In this document: positions 35,553 to 44,996 of the stretch, in pieces | How positions within the stretch are numbered: the stretch's first letter is position 1 | How the letters are laid out: each line of letters starts with the position of its first letter | Assembly: GCA_958446835.1 (NCBI GenBank) | Contig: CAUCXT010000001.1 | Span: 1 to 64,000 of the forward strand | Length of the DNA: 64,000 nt | Origin: an uncultured Eubacterium sp. | GTDB lineage: Bacteria > Bacillota > Clostridia > Lachnospirales > Lachnospiraceae | Direction of reading: 5' to 3' | Made by a program: the position numbers and the translations under genes | Notes under the pieces: model-generated | Databases searched by the model: none | What the model was told of the DNA's origin: nothing | What the model saw: the letters and a program-made list of their open reading frames with translations, nothing else

Positions 35553-36113
35553 CTATTTTCTGCTCCACACATAGCAGAACGCCTGTGTTCTGGCTGCAAA
35601 CTTGTATTTCTTCAAAAGCTCTCTGACCTCAGCCTTGGTATACCATCCCGGCGTAATCTCCTCAAAGGTGGAGGTGCTCTCCTTGAACTCTCCTCTTGCC
35701 TTTCCCACTATGCACACGTTCGTCTCATTTGAAAAGCCCACCGCGCTGTAGCTTGTCCCAATCATATCGTCGATTCTGTATAGCTCAAGTCCCGTCTCCT
35801 CAAGCAACTCCCTGCACGCGCTCTGCTGTGGTTCCTCGCCCGGGTCGATAAGTCCTGCAGGGAAATTATACACCCACTCTCCGACAGCCATGCGGAATTC
35901 CTTGTTGAGCACAATCTTCTCATCAGCCTCATCTGTAGCGATGATGACCACCGCATCAGCCACCTTGCCGTGCAGCTTGTCATAATCTGTTATATCGTCG
36001 CTGCGGCTTATCATCTCATATATCTTCTGCTTGCCGTCCACCGTCTCATATTCCACATCATAGCGTGTTATAAATCTGCCTTCCTCGCGCTTTGTTATAC
36101 CTTTAAATTCCAT
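35553..36113 (-). CDS. NUDIX hydrolase (ADP-ribose pyrophosphatase-like)
   Basis: A 186-residue enzyme with the complete Nudix box GLIDPGEEPQQSACRELLEE followed by TGL (about residues 90-112). The N-terminal MEFKGITKREEGRF.TRYDVEY strand arrangement and VNFPAGLIDPGEE context are those of ADP-ribose/NDP-sugar pyrophosphatases (NudF type). It would hydrolyse a nucleoside diphosphate linked to another moiety, in the cytoplasm. It stands alone behind its own terminator. Exact substrate is not determined by the box. Confidence 0.88.
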   Translation of the reverse strand: MEFKGITKREEGRFITRYDVEYETVDGKQKIYEMISRSDDITDYDKLHGKVADAVVIIATDEADEKIVLNKEFRMAVGEWVYNFPAGLIDPGEEPQQSACRELLEETGLELYRIDDMIGTSYSAVGFSNETNVCIVGKARGEFKESTSTFEEITPGWYTKAEVRELLKKYKFAARTQAFCYVWSRK

Positions 36114-36199
36114 TTTTATCCTCTATTCTTATATTTATTCTGAAATTGCCAAACGCAGCTTTGAAGTTAAACTATCATATAAATTCCAGATTTTCGCAA

Positions 36200-38398
36200 T
36201 TATAAATTAACTGTCACCTTCTGTCTTATATCCTCAACACTCATTCCAAGGCTTATGATGTATTCACCATGCTCGTATGTAAAAGCAGATTTGCTCTCGT
36301 CATAGTATGAGAAAGCATTCTTGTCAAGCTCAAAGCGCACATGCTTTTTTTCACCCGGAGCAAGCTTTACCTTTTCGAAGCCCTTAAGCTCCATAGCAGG
36401 TCTTTCAACACTGCCCTTCGGTGGTGTAACATAGAGCTGGACTGTCTCCATTCCTGTCATCTTTCCTGTGTTGGCAAGCTCGGCGCTTACTACGATTCTG
36501 TCATTTTTGCCTAACTTGTCCTTGTGACTGTCATGCACAGCCTTCTCACTCTCCACCTTTACATGCCTAAGTGAGAAATCCGTATATGAAAGGCCGTGTC
36601 CAAAGCAGAAATTCGTGTCAACCTTGTTGCTCACATAGTAACGGTAGCCGACAAATACACCATCCTTATACTCAAGCCTGTCCTCCTTGCCAAACTCGCC
36701 AAGCTTTACAGAATATATGTCCTCTGTGCGCTTAGGAAATGTCTCCGGAAGCTTTCCTGAAGGATTAACCTTTCCAGTGAGCACATCAGCAACCGCCATC
36801 GCACCCTCAAGCCCTGAATAATAATACCATACAACTGCCTTCGCCTTCTCAAGCCATGGCATCTCAACAGGCGCACCGCCCATAATGACCACCACTGTAT
36901 CAGGGTTGGCATCAAGTACAGCCTCTATAAGCTCATCCTGATGATATGGAAGCTTCAAGGTACTCTTATCACAGCCCTCAACATCATAATCATGGTTAAG
37001 CCCTGCAAAGATAATCGTCTGTCTGTTCTCCTTTGCAAGCTTCACAGCTCTTTGCCTGTACTCTTCTATCTGTGCCGCAAGTGCCTCATCCGTGCTCTCC
37101 TCTTTCCTGCTGCCCGCATTTTCAAGGGATGTCTCCTGCCAATTCTCGTCCTGTGCGGTATCCTTGTCCGGCAGCACATAACCCGGCTCATACACAAAAC
37201 GCGTGTCTCCACCGCCCGCATTCATAAGCGCCCTCAAAGGTGTAACCTCATAGATAGCCTTAATTTCAGCACTGCCTCCGCCATTAGAATGGATTGCCGT
37301 GGCATTCTGACCAATAACTGCAACCTGTGAATCAAATTCAAGCGGAAGAAGCTTCTCATCATTCCTTAGAAGAATAACGGATTCCTCTGCTGTCTTTCTT
37401 GCAGCCTTTATATGTTCAAGGCTATGGAAGCAGCCCTTCTTTCTCTTTTCTGTGCCCGGAAGCATCTTAAGCCTGTACATAAGTCTTAACAGATTAGCAA
37501 CCTTCTTATCAATATGCTTTTCCTTTACTTTTCCATCCTCCACAGCTTTCTTTAGCGGGTTAGCCATACAGTAATCGTCAAAATTAAATGTTACAGACAT
37601 CTCAAGGTCAAGCTCACTCTCAGCTGCCGCCACCGTGTCATGTACACCGCCCCAGTCGCTTATCACAGCGCCGTCATATCCCCATTCCTTTCTGAGGATA
37701 TCACCAAGCAGATATTTGCTCTCGCAGCAATGTTCGCCATTTAACAGATTATATGCGCCCATTATGGAGTATGAATGTGCCCTGTGCACCGCCGCGTCAA
37801 AACCCGGAAGGTACATTTCATACAGAGTTCTCTTGTCAACAATAGTGTCAACCCAGAGTCTGTTCGTCTCCTGACCATTTACCGCAAAATGCTTCACGCA
37901 CGCAGCTACATCCGCTTTCTGTATTCCTTTTATAAGCGGAACCGTCATCTCCGATACAAGATAAGGGTCCTCGCTCATATATTCAAAATTGCGCCCGCAC
38001 AGCGGTGTCCTCTTGATATTGATTCCCGGCGCAAGAATAACATCCTTGCCTCTGCCACGCGCCTCAGCACCTAGAACCTCACCACATTCCTTTGCCCTCT
38101 TAGGATTCCATGTAGCCGCTATTGCACTGTTAGACGGAAGGTATGTCACAAGGTCATCCCTGTCATATACGCCCTTCCAGTCATTGTCGACAAGCTCCTG
38201 ACGCACTCCCATCGGTCCATCCGACATGTGAAGCTCCGGTATTCCAAGGCGCTGCACGCCTGCCGTCCTGAACAGACCTGCGCCATGTATCATTCCAATC
38301 TTCTCATCCAATGTCATCTGATTCACAAGTGACATTATATATTTTTCTCTTTCCTTTACAGTTCTTTTCCTGCTGCCTTCTACACCCGATTTTGCCAT
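36200..38398 (-). CDS. GH3 beta-glucosidase
   Basis: A 732-residue cytoplasmic enzyme (no signal peptide). The ATG at 38398 follows GAGGA by five bases; the seven in-frame residues before it lack a site. Order: GH3 N-terminal barrel (LHMSDGPMGVR, nucleophile Asp in GAVISDWGGVHDTVAA), GH3 C-terminal sandwich (EESVILLRNDEKLLPL, GGGSAEI), then a fibronectin III-like domain (ETVQLYVTPPKGSVERPAMELKGF, quoted in part). This three-domain form is that of beta-glucosidases acting on cello- or gluco-oligosaccharides. With GH31 and GH5 nearby it would finish breakdown of xyloglucan or beta-glucan fragments. Promoter features were not evident. Confidence 0.92.
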   Translation of the reverse strand: MAKSGVEGSRKRTVKEREKYIMSLVNQMTLDEKIGMIHGAGLFRTAGVQRLGIPELHMSDGPMGVRQELVDNDWKGVYDRDDLVTYLPSNSAIAATWNPKRAKECGEVLGAEARGRGKDVILAPGINIKRTPLCGRNFEYMSEDPYLVSEMTVPLIKGIQKADVAACVKHFAVNGQETNRLWVDTIVDKRTLYEMYLPGFDAAVHRAHSYSIMGAYNLLNGEHCCESKYLLGDILRKEWGYDGAVISDWGGVHDTVAAAESELDLEMSVTFNFDDYCMANPLKKAVEDGKVKEKHIDKKVANLLRLMYRLKMLPGTEKRKKGCFHSLEHIKAARKTAEESVILLRNDEKLLPLEFDSQVAVIGQNATAIHSNGGGSAEIKAIYEVTPLRALMNAGGGDTRFVYEPGYVLPDKDTAQDENWQETSLENAGSRKEESTDEALAAQIEEYRQRAVKLAKENRQTIIFAGLNHDYDVEGCDKSTLKLPYHQDELIEAVLDANPDTVVVIMGGAPVEMPWLEKAKAVVWYYYSGLEGAMAVADVLTGKVNPSGKLPETFPKRTEDIYSVKLGEFGKEDRLEYKDGVFVGYRYYVSNKVDTNFCFGHGLSYTDFSLRHVKVESEKAVHDSHKDKLGKNDRIVVSAELANTGKMTGMETVQLYVTPPKGSVERPAMELKGFEKVKLAPGEKKHVRFELDKNAFSYYDESKSAFTYEHGEYIISLGMSVEDIRQKVTVNL

Positions 38399-38502
38399 AA
38401 GAATCCTCTTTCCGAACATATTCCCGATACGTTCCTGTTATTTTTTATCATTATACCTATTTAGCAAATACCCTCTGAAAATGCTTTTATATATGTCAAA
38501 CC

Positions 38503-39015
38503 TTAAAATTCCTTAATTCTGTCATTGCTGTCATCGGTTGTCTTGTCTATCTTCTTAATCTGTACATAGTAGCTCACATTATCGTTGACCACAACCTGAA
38601 CCCTGTCCCCTACCTTATGTCCCATTATAGCCTTGCCGATAGGCGATTCAATACTTATATAGTTGTGCATGGAGTCACCTCTTATACTTGTGACAAGCTT
38701 GTAGGTCTCAGTCTCGTCATCGTCCTCAAAGTACACATCCACCGTATTGTTCATGCCAACCTCGTCATCCTTGGATGTATCATCGACTATCGTGGCATAC
38801 TTTAACATCTTCTCAAGATAACGGATACGTCCGTCATTTCTGTTTTTCTCCTTCTTAGCGGCATAGTACTCGAAATTCTCGCTTAAATCCCCCTGTGCCC
38901 TCGCCTCCTTAACATCATTTAAAATTCTTTTTCTCTCAACAAGACGACGGTATTCTATCTCCTCCTCAATCTTCTTAACATCGCTCGCCGTTAATCTCTC
39001 TCCCATGTCATTCAT
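38503..39015 (-). CDS. GreA/GreB-family transcript cleavage factor
   Basis: A 170-residue protein. N-terminal coiled coil (about 10-80) contains the family signature EARAQGDLSENFEYYAAK, with the acidic loop residues that enter the RNA polymerase channel. C-terminal FKBP-like domain (SIESPIGKAIMGHKVGDRVQV). Two ATGs (39015, 39006) are possible; GAGG lies close before the first. It differs from standard GreA in an acidic insert (VYFEDDDETETYKLV) and a longer C-terminal tail, so it may be a second Gre-type factor. A primary greA elsewhere is likely. It lies five bases after the GH5 lipoprotein gene start region on the same strand, so the two may be co-transcribed. Confidence 0.85.
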   Translation of the reverse strand: MNDMGERLTASDVKKIEEEIEYRRLVERKRILNDVKEARAQGDLSENFEYYAAKKEKNRNDGRIRYLEKMLKYATIVDDTSKDDEVGMNNTVDVYFEDDDETETYKLVTSIRGDSMHNYISIESPIGKAIMGHKVGDRVQVVVNDNVSYYVQIKKIDKTTDDSNDRIKEF

Positions 39016-39020
39016 CCTCT

Positions 39021-40280
39021 CTATTTACTTAAAACTTCCTTATACCATCTGCCCGAATCGGACAGTTCACTATCTGCAAATCCCGACAGCTTACTACAAC
39101 TGCTCGATATAAGTGCCGAGGTCTCCGTCTTATTTGAAAGGTTCCAGATGAAATAGCTTACATTGTAATCATCCATCGCCTCTATCCACTTATTTCCCTC
39201 GTCATAATTGTTGCCTCCGTTTCCTGAGGCATCGCATATTCCAAACTCAGATACTATGACAGGAAGTCCGCTGTCAATAGCTTTCTTCATTCTGTCCCTT
39301 AAATAATCTCTATGAGTATCTGCATAAAAATGAAGCGCATACATTATATTGTCATAGTCTGTTATCGGGTCTGCCGCCGCCTTGTCGACATCCTGTGACC
39401 ATGTAGGCGTTCCAACTATTATTATGGCATCCGGAGCATTCTCACGAATTACCGGAATTATCTTCTCCGCATAGGACTTGACGCTGCTCCAGTCCGGACC
39501 GCTGTTAGGCTCATTGCATATCTCATAAATCACATTGCCATAATCCTTATATTTTTCCGACATCTCGGCAAAAAATTTTTCTGCTTCGTCCGCATATGTC
39601 CAAGGGTCATGGTCATTCAACACATGCCAGTCTATAATCACATACATGCCAAGATTCGTTGCAGCCTGAACTCCTGTGTCGATAAGGTTCTTAAGCTTAT
39701 CCTTGTTAGCGTCACCGCCCTCGCAGTAACCGCCCTCCGCTGTGTACATGGCAAGCCTCACCGCATTGGCTCCCCAGTCCTCAAGCTCCGCAAAGGTATC
39801 CTCATTCACGTACTGTGGAAACCATCCTATGCCATGTGTGCTGACACCCTGAAGCTGGAATACCGCACCGTGCTCGTCCGTGAGAGTTGTTCCGTTGACG
39901 CTCAGCCTGCCATGCTGTGAATATGGTGTGCTGTCGGTTCCCGGTGTTGTATCAGAACCGGAACTCTGCTGTTCCTGTTCACTCTGCGTTGTTTCCGTGG
40001 CTGAATTATCTTCCTGCACTGAGCTTTCCTGCTGTGAGGCTGCATCCTCCTGCTTCGCACTTTCTGATTCTGTTGAATCATTCTGTGCCGAGCCTTCGTT
40101 CTCTGCTGTTCCCCCCTGTTTCTGTGATTCAGACTTACCGCTCTCTGTCACAGTAGATTCATTTTCATTCTTCCCCGATGTGTCCGACACATTGTCCGTT
40201 TTTTGGGCGCAAGCCGCACATAAACTGCATACAAAAATCACACTCAAAAACAATATAAATAATCTTCTTGATTTTTTCAT
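39021..40280 (-). CDS. Secreted lipoprotein GH5 endoglucanase
   Basis: A 419-residue protein. Lipobox CSLCAAC (Cys24) anchors it to the membrane outer face. A low-complexity Ser/Glu/Gln/Thr linker (about 26-118) follows, then the GH5 domain: LQGVSTHGIGWFPQY, NAVRLAMYT, YVIIDWHVLNDHDP, acid/base Glu in YEICNEPN, HFYADTH and nucleophile Glu in VIVSEFGICD, ending with IWNLSNK. The STHGIGWFP start and the NEPN form are those of subfamily GH5_2 endo-beta-1,4-glucanases. No carbohydrate-binding module. It differs from the large GH5 at 18988-21795 in subfamily and in anchoring. Confidence 0.93.
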   Translation of the reverse strand: MKKSRRLFILFLSVIFVCSLCAACAQKTDNVSDTSGKNENESTVTESGKSESQKQGGTAENEGSAQNDSTESESAKQEDAASQQESSVQEDNSATETTQSEQEQQSSGSDTTPGTDSTPYSQHGRLSVNGTTLTDEHGAVFQLQGVSTHGIGWFPQYVNEDTFAELEDWGANAVRLAMYTAEGGYCEGGDANKDKLKNLIDTGVQAATNLGMYVIIDWHVLNDHDPWTYADEAEKFFAEMSEKYKDYGNVIYEICNEPNSGPDWSSVKSYAEKIIPVIRENAPDAIIIVGTPTWSQDVDKAAADPITDYDNIMYALHFYADTHRDYLRDRMKKAIDSGLPVIVSEFGICDASGNGGNNYDEGNKWIEAMDDYNVSYFIWNLSNKTETSALISSSCSKLSGFADSELSDSGRWYKEVLSK

Positions 40281-40370
40281 AATACCTGTCCTTTCATTTG
40301 TGATTTACATCTGTCAAAATACATATATCAATCATTTAATTTTACCATTTATTACATTAAATAGCAAGTA

Positions 40371-40400
40371 GGACAGGGGACAGATACATGTCCCTGACAC
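40371..40400. repeat. Dispersed palindromic repeat, copy 2
   Basis: GGACAGGGGACAG, ATACA, TGTCCCTGACAC: same family as 17175-17200 and 58002-58061, here upstream of the lipoprotein GH5 and directly beside the next terminator. Confidence 0.65.
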
Positions 40401-40402
40401 GC

Positions 40403-40442
40403 AAAAAGCCTCATGTAACATATTCCATGTCACATGGGGCTT
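40403..40442 (-). terminator. Terminator of the glycyl-radical protein gene
   Basis: AAGCC-CATGTAACAT and ATGTCACATGGGGCTT arms around ATTCC; minus strand ends in a T5 run. It lies 85 bases after the stop at 40527. Confidence 0.75.
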
Positions 40443-40526
40443 CCTATTATTTTTCATACACACTATTATTAGATAGCTTTATGTGAAAGCAGAACCTTTC
40501 ATCAGTTCCACTTCTCACATTCTCTA

Positions 40527-40769
40527 TTACATAGCCTGATGGAAAGTTCTGCTTATAACCTCATCCTGCTGCTCCTTGGTGAGCTTGATAAAGTTTACTG
40601 CGTAGCCGGATACTCGGATGGTAAGCTGTGGGTATTTCTCAGGATGCTTCTGAGCATCTATAAGAGTCTCCCTGTTAAGTACATTGACATTAAGATGATG
40701 TCCACCTTTCTCTGCGTATCCATCCAATAATGAAATAAGATTGTCAACCTGTGCTGTACTTGCTGTCAT
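40527..40769 (-). CDS. grcA: Autonomous glycyl radical cofactor (GrcA-like)
   Basis: An 80-residue protein. The ATG at 40769 follows GGAGG by eight bases; ten in-frame residues upstream are not needed. It consists only of the glycyl-radical domain found at the end of pyruvate formate-lyase: LNRETLIDAQKHPEKYP, then RVSGYAVNF with the radical Gly, then ISRTFHQ. Such stand-alone proteins restore activity to oxygen-cleaved PFL (shown for E. coli YfiD). In Lachnospiraceae a short form of this size is known beside anaerobic regulators. The next gene upstream encodes a Crp/Fnr regulator, which fits redox control. Confidence 0.85.
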   Translation of the reverse strand: MTASTAQVDNLISLLDGYAEKGGHHLNVNVLNRETLIDAQKHPEKYPQLTIRVSGYAVNFIKLTKEQQDEVISRTFHQAM

Positions 40770-40944
40770 AGCAATTACCTCCTTCCTTTTGATGTTCACA
40801 ATATAACACCATAAAAAAGGTAATTATGTCACATTTGCAACATTTTTACAAATTTATTCTTTTTTTATAATTTAGTAAAAATAAGCACATTAAAACACAA
40901 TAATCAGCCCTCAGTTATATTATTTCACCTGTATTTTCCATATT

Positions 40945-41619
40945 CTAATCGTCAAACAACTCCTCAAAAAGTTCCATATCCTCAATTTTTATCACCCGCT
41001 TGTGAATTGATATGATTCCCTCATCCTGCATCTGGGTAAGTGTTCTTGAGAGTGATGGGCGCGCTGCACCGAGATAATCGGCAAGTTCCTCGCGTGTCAT
41101 ATCAAGCTTCACTTCATTTTTCTCATTGATACGGTCATTCATCCACAGACCAATCTTCTGCTTGAGTGTAGTTCCTGTGACAATGTGAAGCTTTTTCATC
41201 ATCTGCAGATTGCACCTCGACTGTATATCAAGCAGATTATGTACAAGCTGCTTGTGATGTTCACACACGTTAGAACAGAATCCATATATAAATGAATACG
41301 GCATCATCAGAAGCTTTGAATTTTTCACAGCAACCGCGTCACACCAGTAATATTCTTCATCCCCGAAAAAGAATATCTCTCCAAATACATCACCCGGCTC
41401 GACCGTCATCAATATATCCCTTCTTCCAGAGGGAAGATACTTGGTTATAATAACCTGACCTTCAAGAAGAAGATATATAAATACAGGTTTGTCATCCTGC
41501 CCGAATATCATCTCACCACTATCAACCTGCTTAGTAGATGCCATTGAGCATTTGAGCATTTTTTCGACTTCAGGTTCATTTATCTTTCTGAATAAAATAC
41601 TTTTCGTATAGTCAAACAT
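40945..41619 (-). CDS. Crp/Fnr-family transcriptional regulator
   Basis: A 224-residue regulator. Residues 20-120 form a cyclic-nucleotide-binding-type beta barrel (YLLLEGQVIITKYLPSGR, VEPGDVFGEIFFFG), then a long helix and a C-terminal winged helix (MTREELADYLGAARPSLSRTL). There is no N-terminal Cys cluster, so an [4Fe-4S] Fnr is not indicated, although single Cys residues (24, about 91, 110, 114) exist. It is 175 bases upstream of grcA on the same strand and 23 bases after DUF3887. Ligand unknown. Confidence 0.88.
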   Translation of the reverse strand: MFDYTKSILFRKINEPEVEKMLKCSMASTKQVDSGEMIFGQDDKPVFIYLLLEGQVIITKYLPSGRRDILMTVEPGDVFGEIFFFGDEEYYWCDAVAVKNSKLLMMPYSFIYGFCSNVCEHHKQLVHNLLDIQSRCNLQMMKKLHIVTGTTLKQKIGLWMNDRINEKNEVKLDMTREELADYLGAARPSLSRTLTQMQDEGIISIHKRVIKIEDMELFEELFDD

Positions 41620-41642
41620 ATATACCTCATATTATCAGTACA

Positions 41643-42128
41643 TTATTTTACAGGCTCGGCAGCAAATCCCGCAAGCTTCATATCCGTATCTAATATAATT
41701 GTATAAGTAAGTTCAATATTCTCATACTTTATCTTATAACGTGTCATTGCATAAAAACCACCCGACTGCTTCGCTTCTACACCTTCCTTACTCGTTATCT
41801 CAATGCGTTCCCCAAGGCTGCCTCCGAAGCTGTCCATGCCATTTTTTAACACATCATCGGTCATCCGGCCGACCATCTCGGTGTTACACAATGCTCTAAG
41901 TCCATCATACTCACCGTTCTCAAAAAGACCAATAATCTCCTCCGACTTAGAATATACCTCCTCCTCTGTGAACAATGTCGAATCCGCAAGATTCGTTGTC
42001 TTTGGCGAACGTATGTATATATATACAAACGCTCCGACAATGATTACCGCAAGTGTAATTATAAACGCAACAAGAATCTTCTGCATTGTGCTCTTGAATT
42101 TATCATCCATTTTGTTCTGACTATTCAT
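41643..42128 (-). CDS. DUF3887 membrane-anchored protein
   Basis: A 161-residue protein. One N-terminal transmembrane helix (about 19-41), then an extracytoplasmic NTF2-like domain (EEIIGLFENGEYDGLRALC, MDSFGGSLGERIEI, YTIILDTDMKLAGFA). The arrangement is that of DUF3887 proteins common in Clostridia, which have no proven role. Its start overlaps the CE2 esterase stop by eight bases (ATGAATAG), so the genes are coupled. Nothing indicates catalysis. Confidence 0.82.
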   Translation of the reverse strand: MNSQNKMDDKFKSTMQKILVAFIITLAVIIVGAFVYIYIRSPKTTNLADSTLFTEEEVYSKSEEIIGLFENGEYDGLRALCNTEMVGRMTDDVLKNGMDSFGGSLGERIEITSKEGVEAKQSGGFYAMTRYKIKYENIELTYTIILDTDMKLAGFAAEPVK

Positions 42129-43227
42129 ATAACAATCCTCTCAAATATTCTATTATTGTCTGTGCCGCCGCATGATGTGATGGCACTCCCGGATGGTTGT
42201 TAGCACCTGCCCATCCACTTTCTAAATCCGGCAGCCTGAGATACGAAACCTTATCATCCGTATTATCTTTCTTATATCTGTCAATTGTCTCAGCAATATA
42301 GGTTTCAATTTCTCTTCCCAACATTCCATACATCCATACTATACAAGCATTGGGATTATTTTTACGCAGCAAAACAAGGAATTGGTACACTGCATTTTCA
42401 AATCTATCGACAGAATCCTGCTCATAGCTTCCGTCCTGATTCTTTTCCTGCTTATATACCCTGCCTGTTTTTTCGTCAACCCATGCATCCATACGAAATG
42501 CACTCGCATCATTGGTTCCAAGATTTACCATAACTACATCCGGCTGCCATGAATCGAAGTCATTCCTGTCCAATGCCCCCGCATCAATCTGTGTCCTTCC
42601 ACCTAAGAGCCCGCAGACCTGCTCATAGTACCTTGGTAGAACTGTATTGGGGTTATTGTCCCAACCGGAGTATACACCCCATCCACTCTGGGACATTATT
42701 CTGAAATCAGCATTAAAGCTGTCCGCCACCTCAAGAACATAATGTCCTTTCGTCGAAAACATTGCCGAATTCCACTCAGTCACACCTGTAGTTCCAGCCA
42801 GTCCTTCACCCGATGTAATACTGTCACCGATAAATTCCAGCTTCAACTTCTTCTCCTCTATCGGCATAAGCCTTCCATCCGTATGCACTGCATTCATAAA
42901 TAGCAGTCCTGCCCTATCACCCATCATCGGCTGGACTTCCTTCAATACACGAACCCTTCTTTTGTTGTCCTGATTCATATTCCTATACACTGTAAGTGTA
43001 CTCCTCCCCTTAGGAAGTGATGTTCTTATCATCGTAAAGCCGTCAACCTCTACTCTTATCCATTGTTCATATATCTCATAATCGGTTATAAAATCAATCG
43101 ACAGCTCGCTTCCATCAACTATGAATTCTATTCCACTGCCTGTCCAGAAAAATGCCGGTTCCTGTCGACCTGCAGTACGACCTAAAATATGTATATCACT
43201 GTCCACACCCGGAATATATGTGTTCAT
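42121..43227 (-). CDS. CE2-type acetyl esterase (SGNH fold)
   Basis: A 368-residue enzyme without a signal peptide. N-terminal beta-jelly-roll (residues 1-115) and C-terminal SGNH hydrolase: catalytic Ser in FIGDSITSGEG, GTNDASAF, and the catalytic His near NNHPGVPSHH. The two-domain order is that of carbohydrate esterase family 2, which deacetylates xylan, glucomannan or acetylated oligosaccharides; a Ser-His dyad is usual. Its cytoplasmic location suggests it acts on imported acetylated oligosaccharides, matching the nearby GH3/GH31. Coupled to DUF3887 by overlap. Confidence 0.88.
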   Translation of the reverse strand: MNTYIPGVDSDIHILGRTAGRQEPAFFWTGSGIEFIVDGSELSIDFITDYEIYEQWIRVEVDGFTMIRTSLPKGRSTLTVYRNMNQDNKRRVRVLKEVQPMMGDRAGLLFMNAVHTDGRLMPIEEKKLKLEFIGDSITSGEGLAGTTGVTEWNSAMFSTKGHYVLEVADSFNADFRIMSQSGWGVYSGWDNNPNTVLPRYYEQVCGLLGGRTQIDAGALDRNDFDSWQPDVVMVNLGTNDASAFRMDAWVDEKTGRVYKQEKNQDGSYEQDSVDRFENAVYQFLVLLRKNNPNACIVWMYGMLGREIETYIAETIDRYKKDNTDDKVSYLRLPDLESGWAGANNHPGVPSHHAAAQTIIEYLRGLLYE

Positions 43228-43484
43228 ATCCTGAACCCCTTTCGTACATAACTATTTATAAATAATTGTTTGTATTTTAACAAATTTTCTCTTTCAATAC
43301 AATAGTTATTCGCCTCTAACCATCCAATCCATGAAATAAATATCAAAACTTCTATGCACTATTATAAAAATTCTGTAAACCATGCCTTCATTTTGACTTT
43401 TAAACTTGCCAATTAAAACATTACCATTATAATATTATAGTATGATGTTGGGGCAAAATTTTTTGACCATAAACAACATACAAG

Positions 43485-43528
43485 TAATTGAACCGAATTG
43501 CACTGCTATCACACGGCATGTTCAATTA
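43485..43528. promoter_or_regulatory. Inverted repeat upstream of the MATE gene
   Basis: TAATTGAAC (43485-43493) and GTTCAATTA (43520-43528), perfect nine-base arms with a 26-base spacer, ending 27 bases before the ATG. Operator-like. The remainder of the 43228-43555 gap is AT-rich with no other visible element. Confidence 0.4.
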
Positions 43529-43555
43529 TGAAAACTTATGAAAGGACTTCAAACA

Positions 43556-44914
43556 ATGAATACCAACAAAGAATTTCTGGCAACAGAGCCAATAGGAAGG
43601 CTCCTTATCAGGCTCGCTGTTCCTACAGTTGCCGCACAGATGATAAATATGCTCTATAATATTGTAGACCGCATATACATTGGTCATATACCCGGGAATG
43701 GTTCTCTTGCCCTGACAGGTGTAGGTGTATGCATGCCTCTTATCATGATAATATCCGCTTTTGCAGCACTTGTCGGAAACGGAGGTGCTCCGCGCGCTTC
43801 CATTCTCATGGGCAAAGGAGATAAGGATAAGGCTGAAAAGATTCTTGGGAACTGCTTTACAGCCCAGCTTATCATATCAGTAATCCTCACTGTAGTAATG
43901 TACTTTTTCAACCGCCCTATGCTTCTCGCATTCGGCGCAAGCACAAATACTATCGAATACGCTGTGAGCTATATGAACATATATGCCATCGGCACGCTGT
44001 TCGTACAGTTAACGCTGGGCATGAACACCTTCATAACCGCACAGGGCTTCGCCAAAACCGGAATGTTGTCCGTTCTTATAGGTGCTGTTGTAAATATTGT
44101 TCTTGACCCTATATTCATATTCGCACTCAATATGGGAGTTTCCGGGGCAGCCCTTGCAACCATCATATCTCAGGCTTGTTCGTGTGTATGGGTTCTGTCA
44201 TTCCTGTTTGGCAAGAAGTCCTCCCTGCGAATCAAAAAAGAGAATCTCATGCTAAGACCGGATATAATACTTCCATGCCTTGCGCTCGGTCTTTCACTCT
44301 TTATAATGCAGGCCAGTGAGAGTATCATTTCCGTATGTTTCAACTCCTCACTCCTTAAATACGGCGGTGATATCGCTGTAGGAGCTATGACAATTCTTAC
44401 CAGTGTAATGCAGTTTGCAATGCTCCCTCTTCAGGGACTTGGGCAGGGCGCACAACCTATCATGAGCTACAACTACGGAGCCAAAAATGCATCAAGAGTT
44501 AAGAAAGCATACTTTCTTCTCCTCAAAGCAAGTCTCTGTTACTCTGTTTTACTCTGGGCATTCGTTATGCTGTTTCCGCAGGTATTTGCCGGAATGTTCA
44601 CACCTGACGCGAAACTTATAGCCTTCACAAAGACTGCCCTCAGAATATATATGGCTGTCATGTTCATATTCGGAATACAGATTTCCTGCCAGATGGCATT
44701 TAACTCACTTGGCAAGGCTGTATCATCAATCATTGTGGCAGTCATGAGAAAATTCGTGCTACTCATACCGCTCATCTATATCATGCCGCACATCTATACA
44801 GCTAATAAGGCATACGCTGTGTATATGGCAGAACCGGTTGCCGACATAATTGCCGTGACCTTCACCGCGATACTGTTTTCATTCCAGTTTAGGAAGGCGC
44901 TTAGGGAAATATAG
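43556..44914 (+). CDS. MATE-family efflux transporter
   Basis: A 452-residue, 12-helix transporter. The ATG at 43556 follows AAAGGA by nine bases and is better than the ATG at 43538. It has the MATE organisation of two six-helix halves (PIGRLLIRLAVPTVAAQMIN at the start, QGLGQGAQPIMSYNYGA beginning the second half). Family members export cationic drugs or metabolites with Na+ or H+. It is a single gene with its own operator-like repeat and terminator. Substrate cannot be inferred. Confidence 0.92.
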   Translation: MNTNKEFLATEPIGRLLIRLAVPTVAAQMINMLYNIVDRIYIGHIPGNGSLALTGVGVCMPLIMIISAFAALVGNGGAPRASILMGKGDKDKAEKILGNCFTAQLIISVILTVVMYFFNRPMLLAFGASTNTIEYAVSYMNIYAIGTLFVQLTLGMNTFITAQGFAKTGMLSVLIGAVVNIVLDPIFIFALNMGVSGAALATIISQACSCVWVLSFLFGKKSSLRIKKENLMLRPDIILPCLALGLSLFIMQASESIISVCFNSSLLKYGGDIAVGAMTILTSVMQFAMLPLQGLGQGAQPIMSYNYGAKNASRVKKAYFLLLKASLCYSVLLWAFVMLFPQVFAGMFTPDAKLIAFTKTALRIYMAVMFIFGIQISCQMAFNSLGKAVSSIIVAVMRKFVLLIPLIYIMPHIYTANKAYAVYMAEPVADIIAVTFTAILFSFQFRKALREI

Positions 44915-44940
44915 TAAATAATATAGTATAAAGACAAAAC

Positions 44941-44987
44941 AGCAGATATATTATCATGCACACAAATGCGCCTGACATATATCTGCT
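44941..44987. terminator. Bidirectional terminator
   Basis: Perfect 11-base arms AGCAGATATAT and ATATATCTGCT between the convergent MATE and acidic-tail genes. Confidence 0.7.
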
Positions 44988-44996
44988 ATTCTTTAA

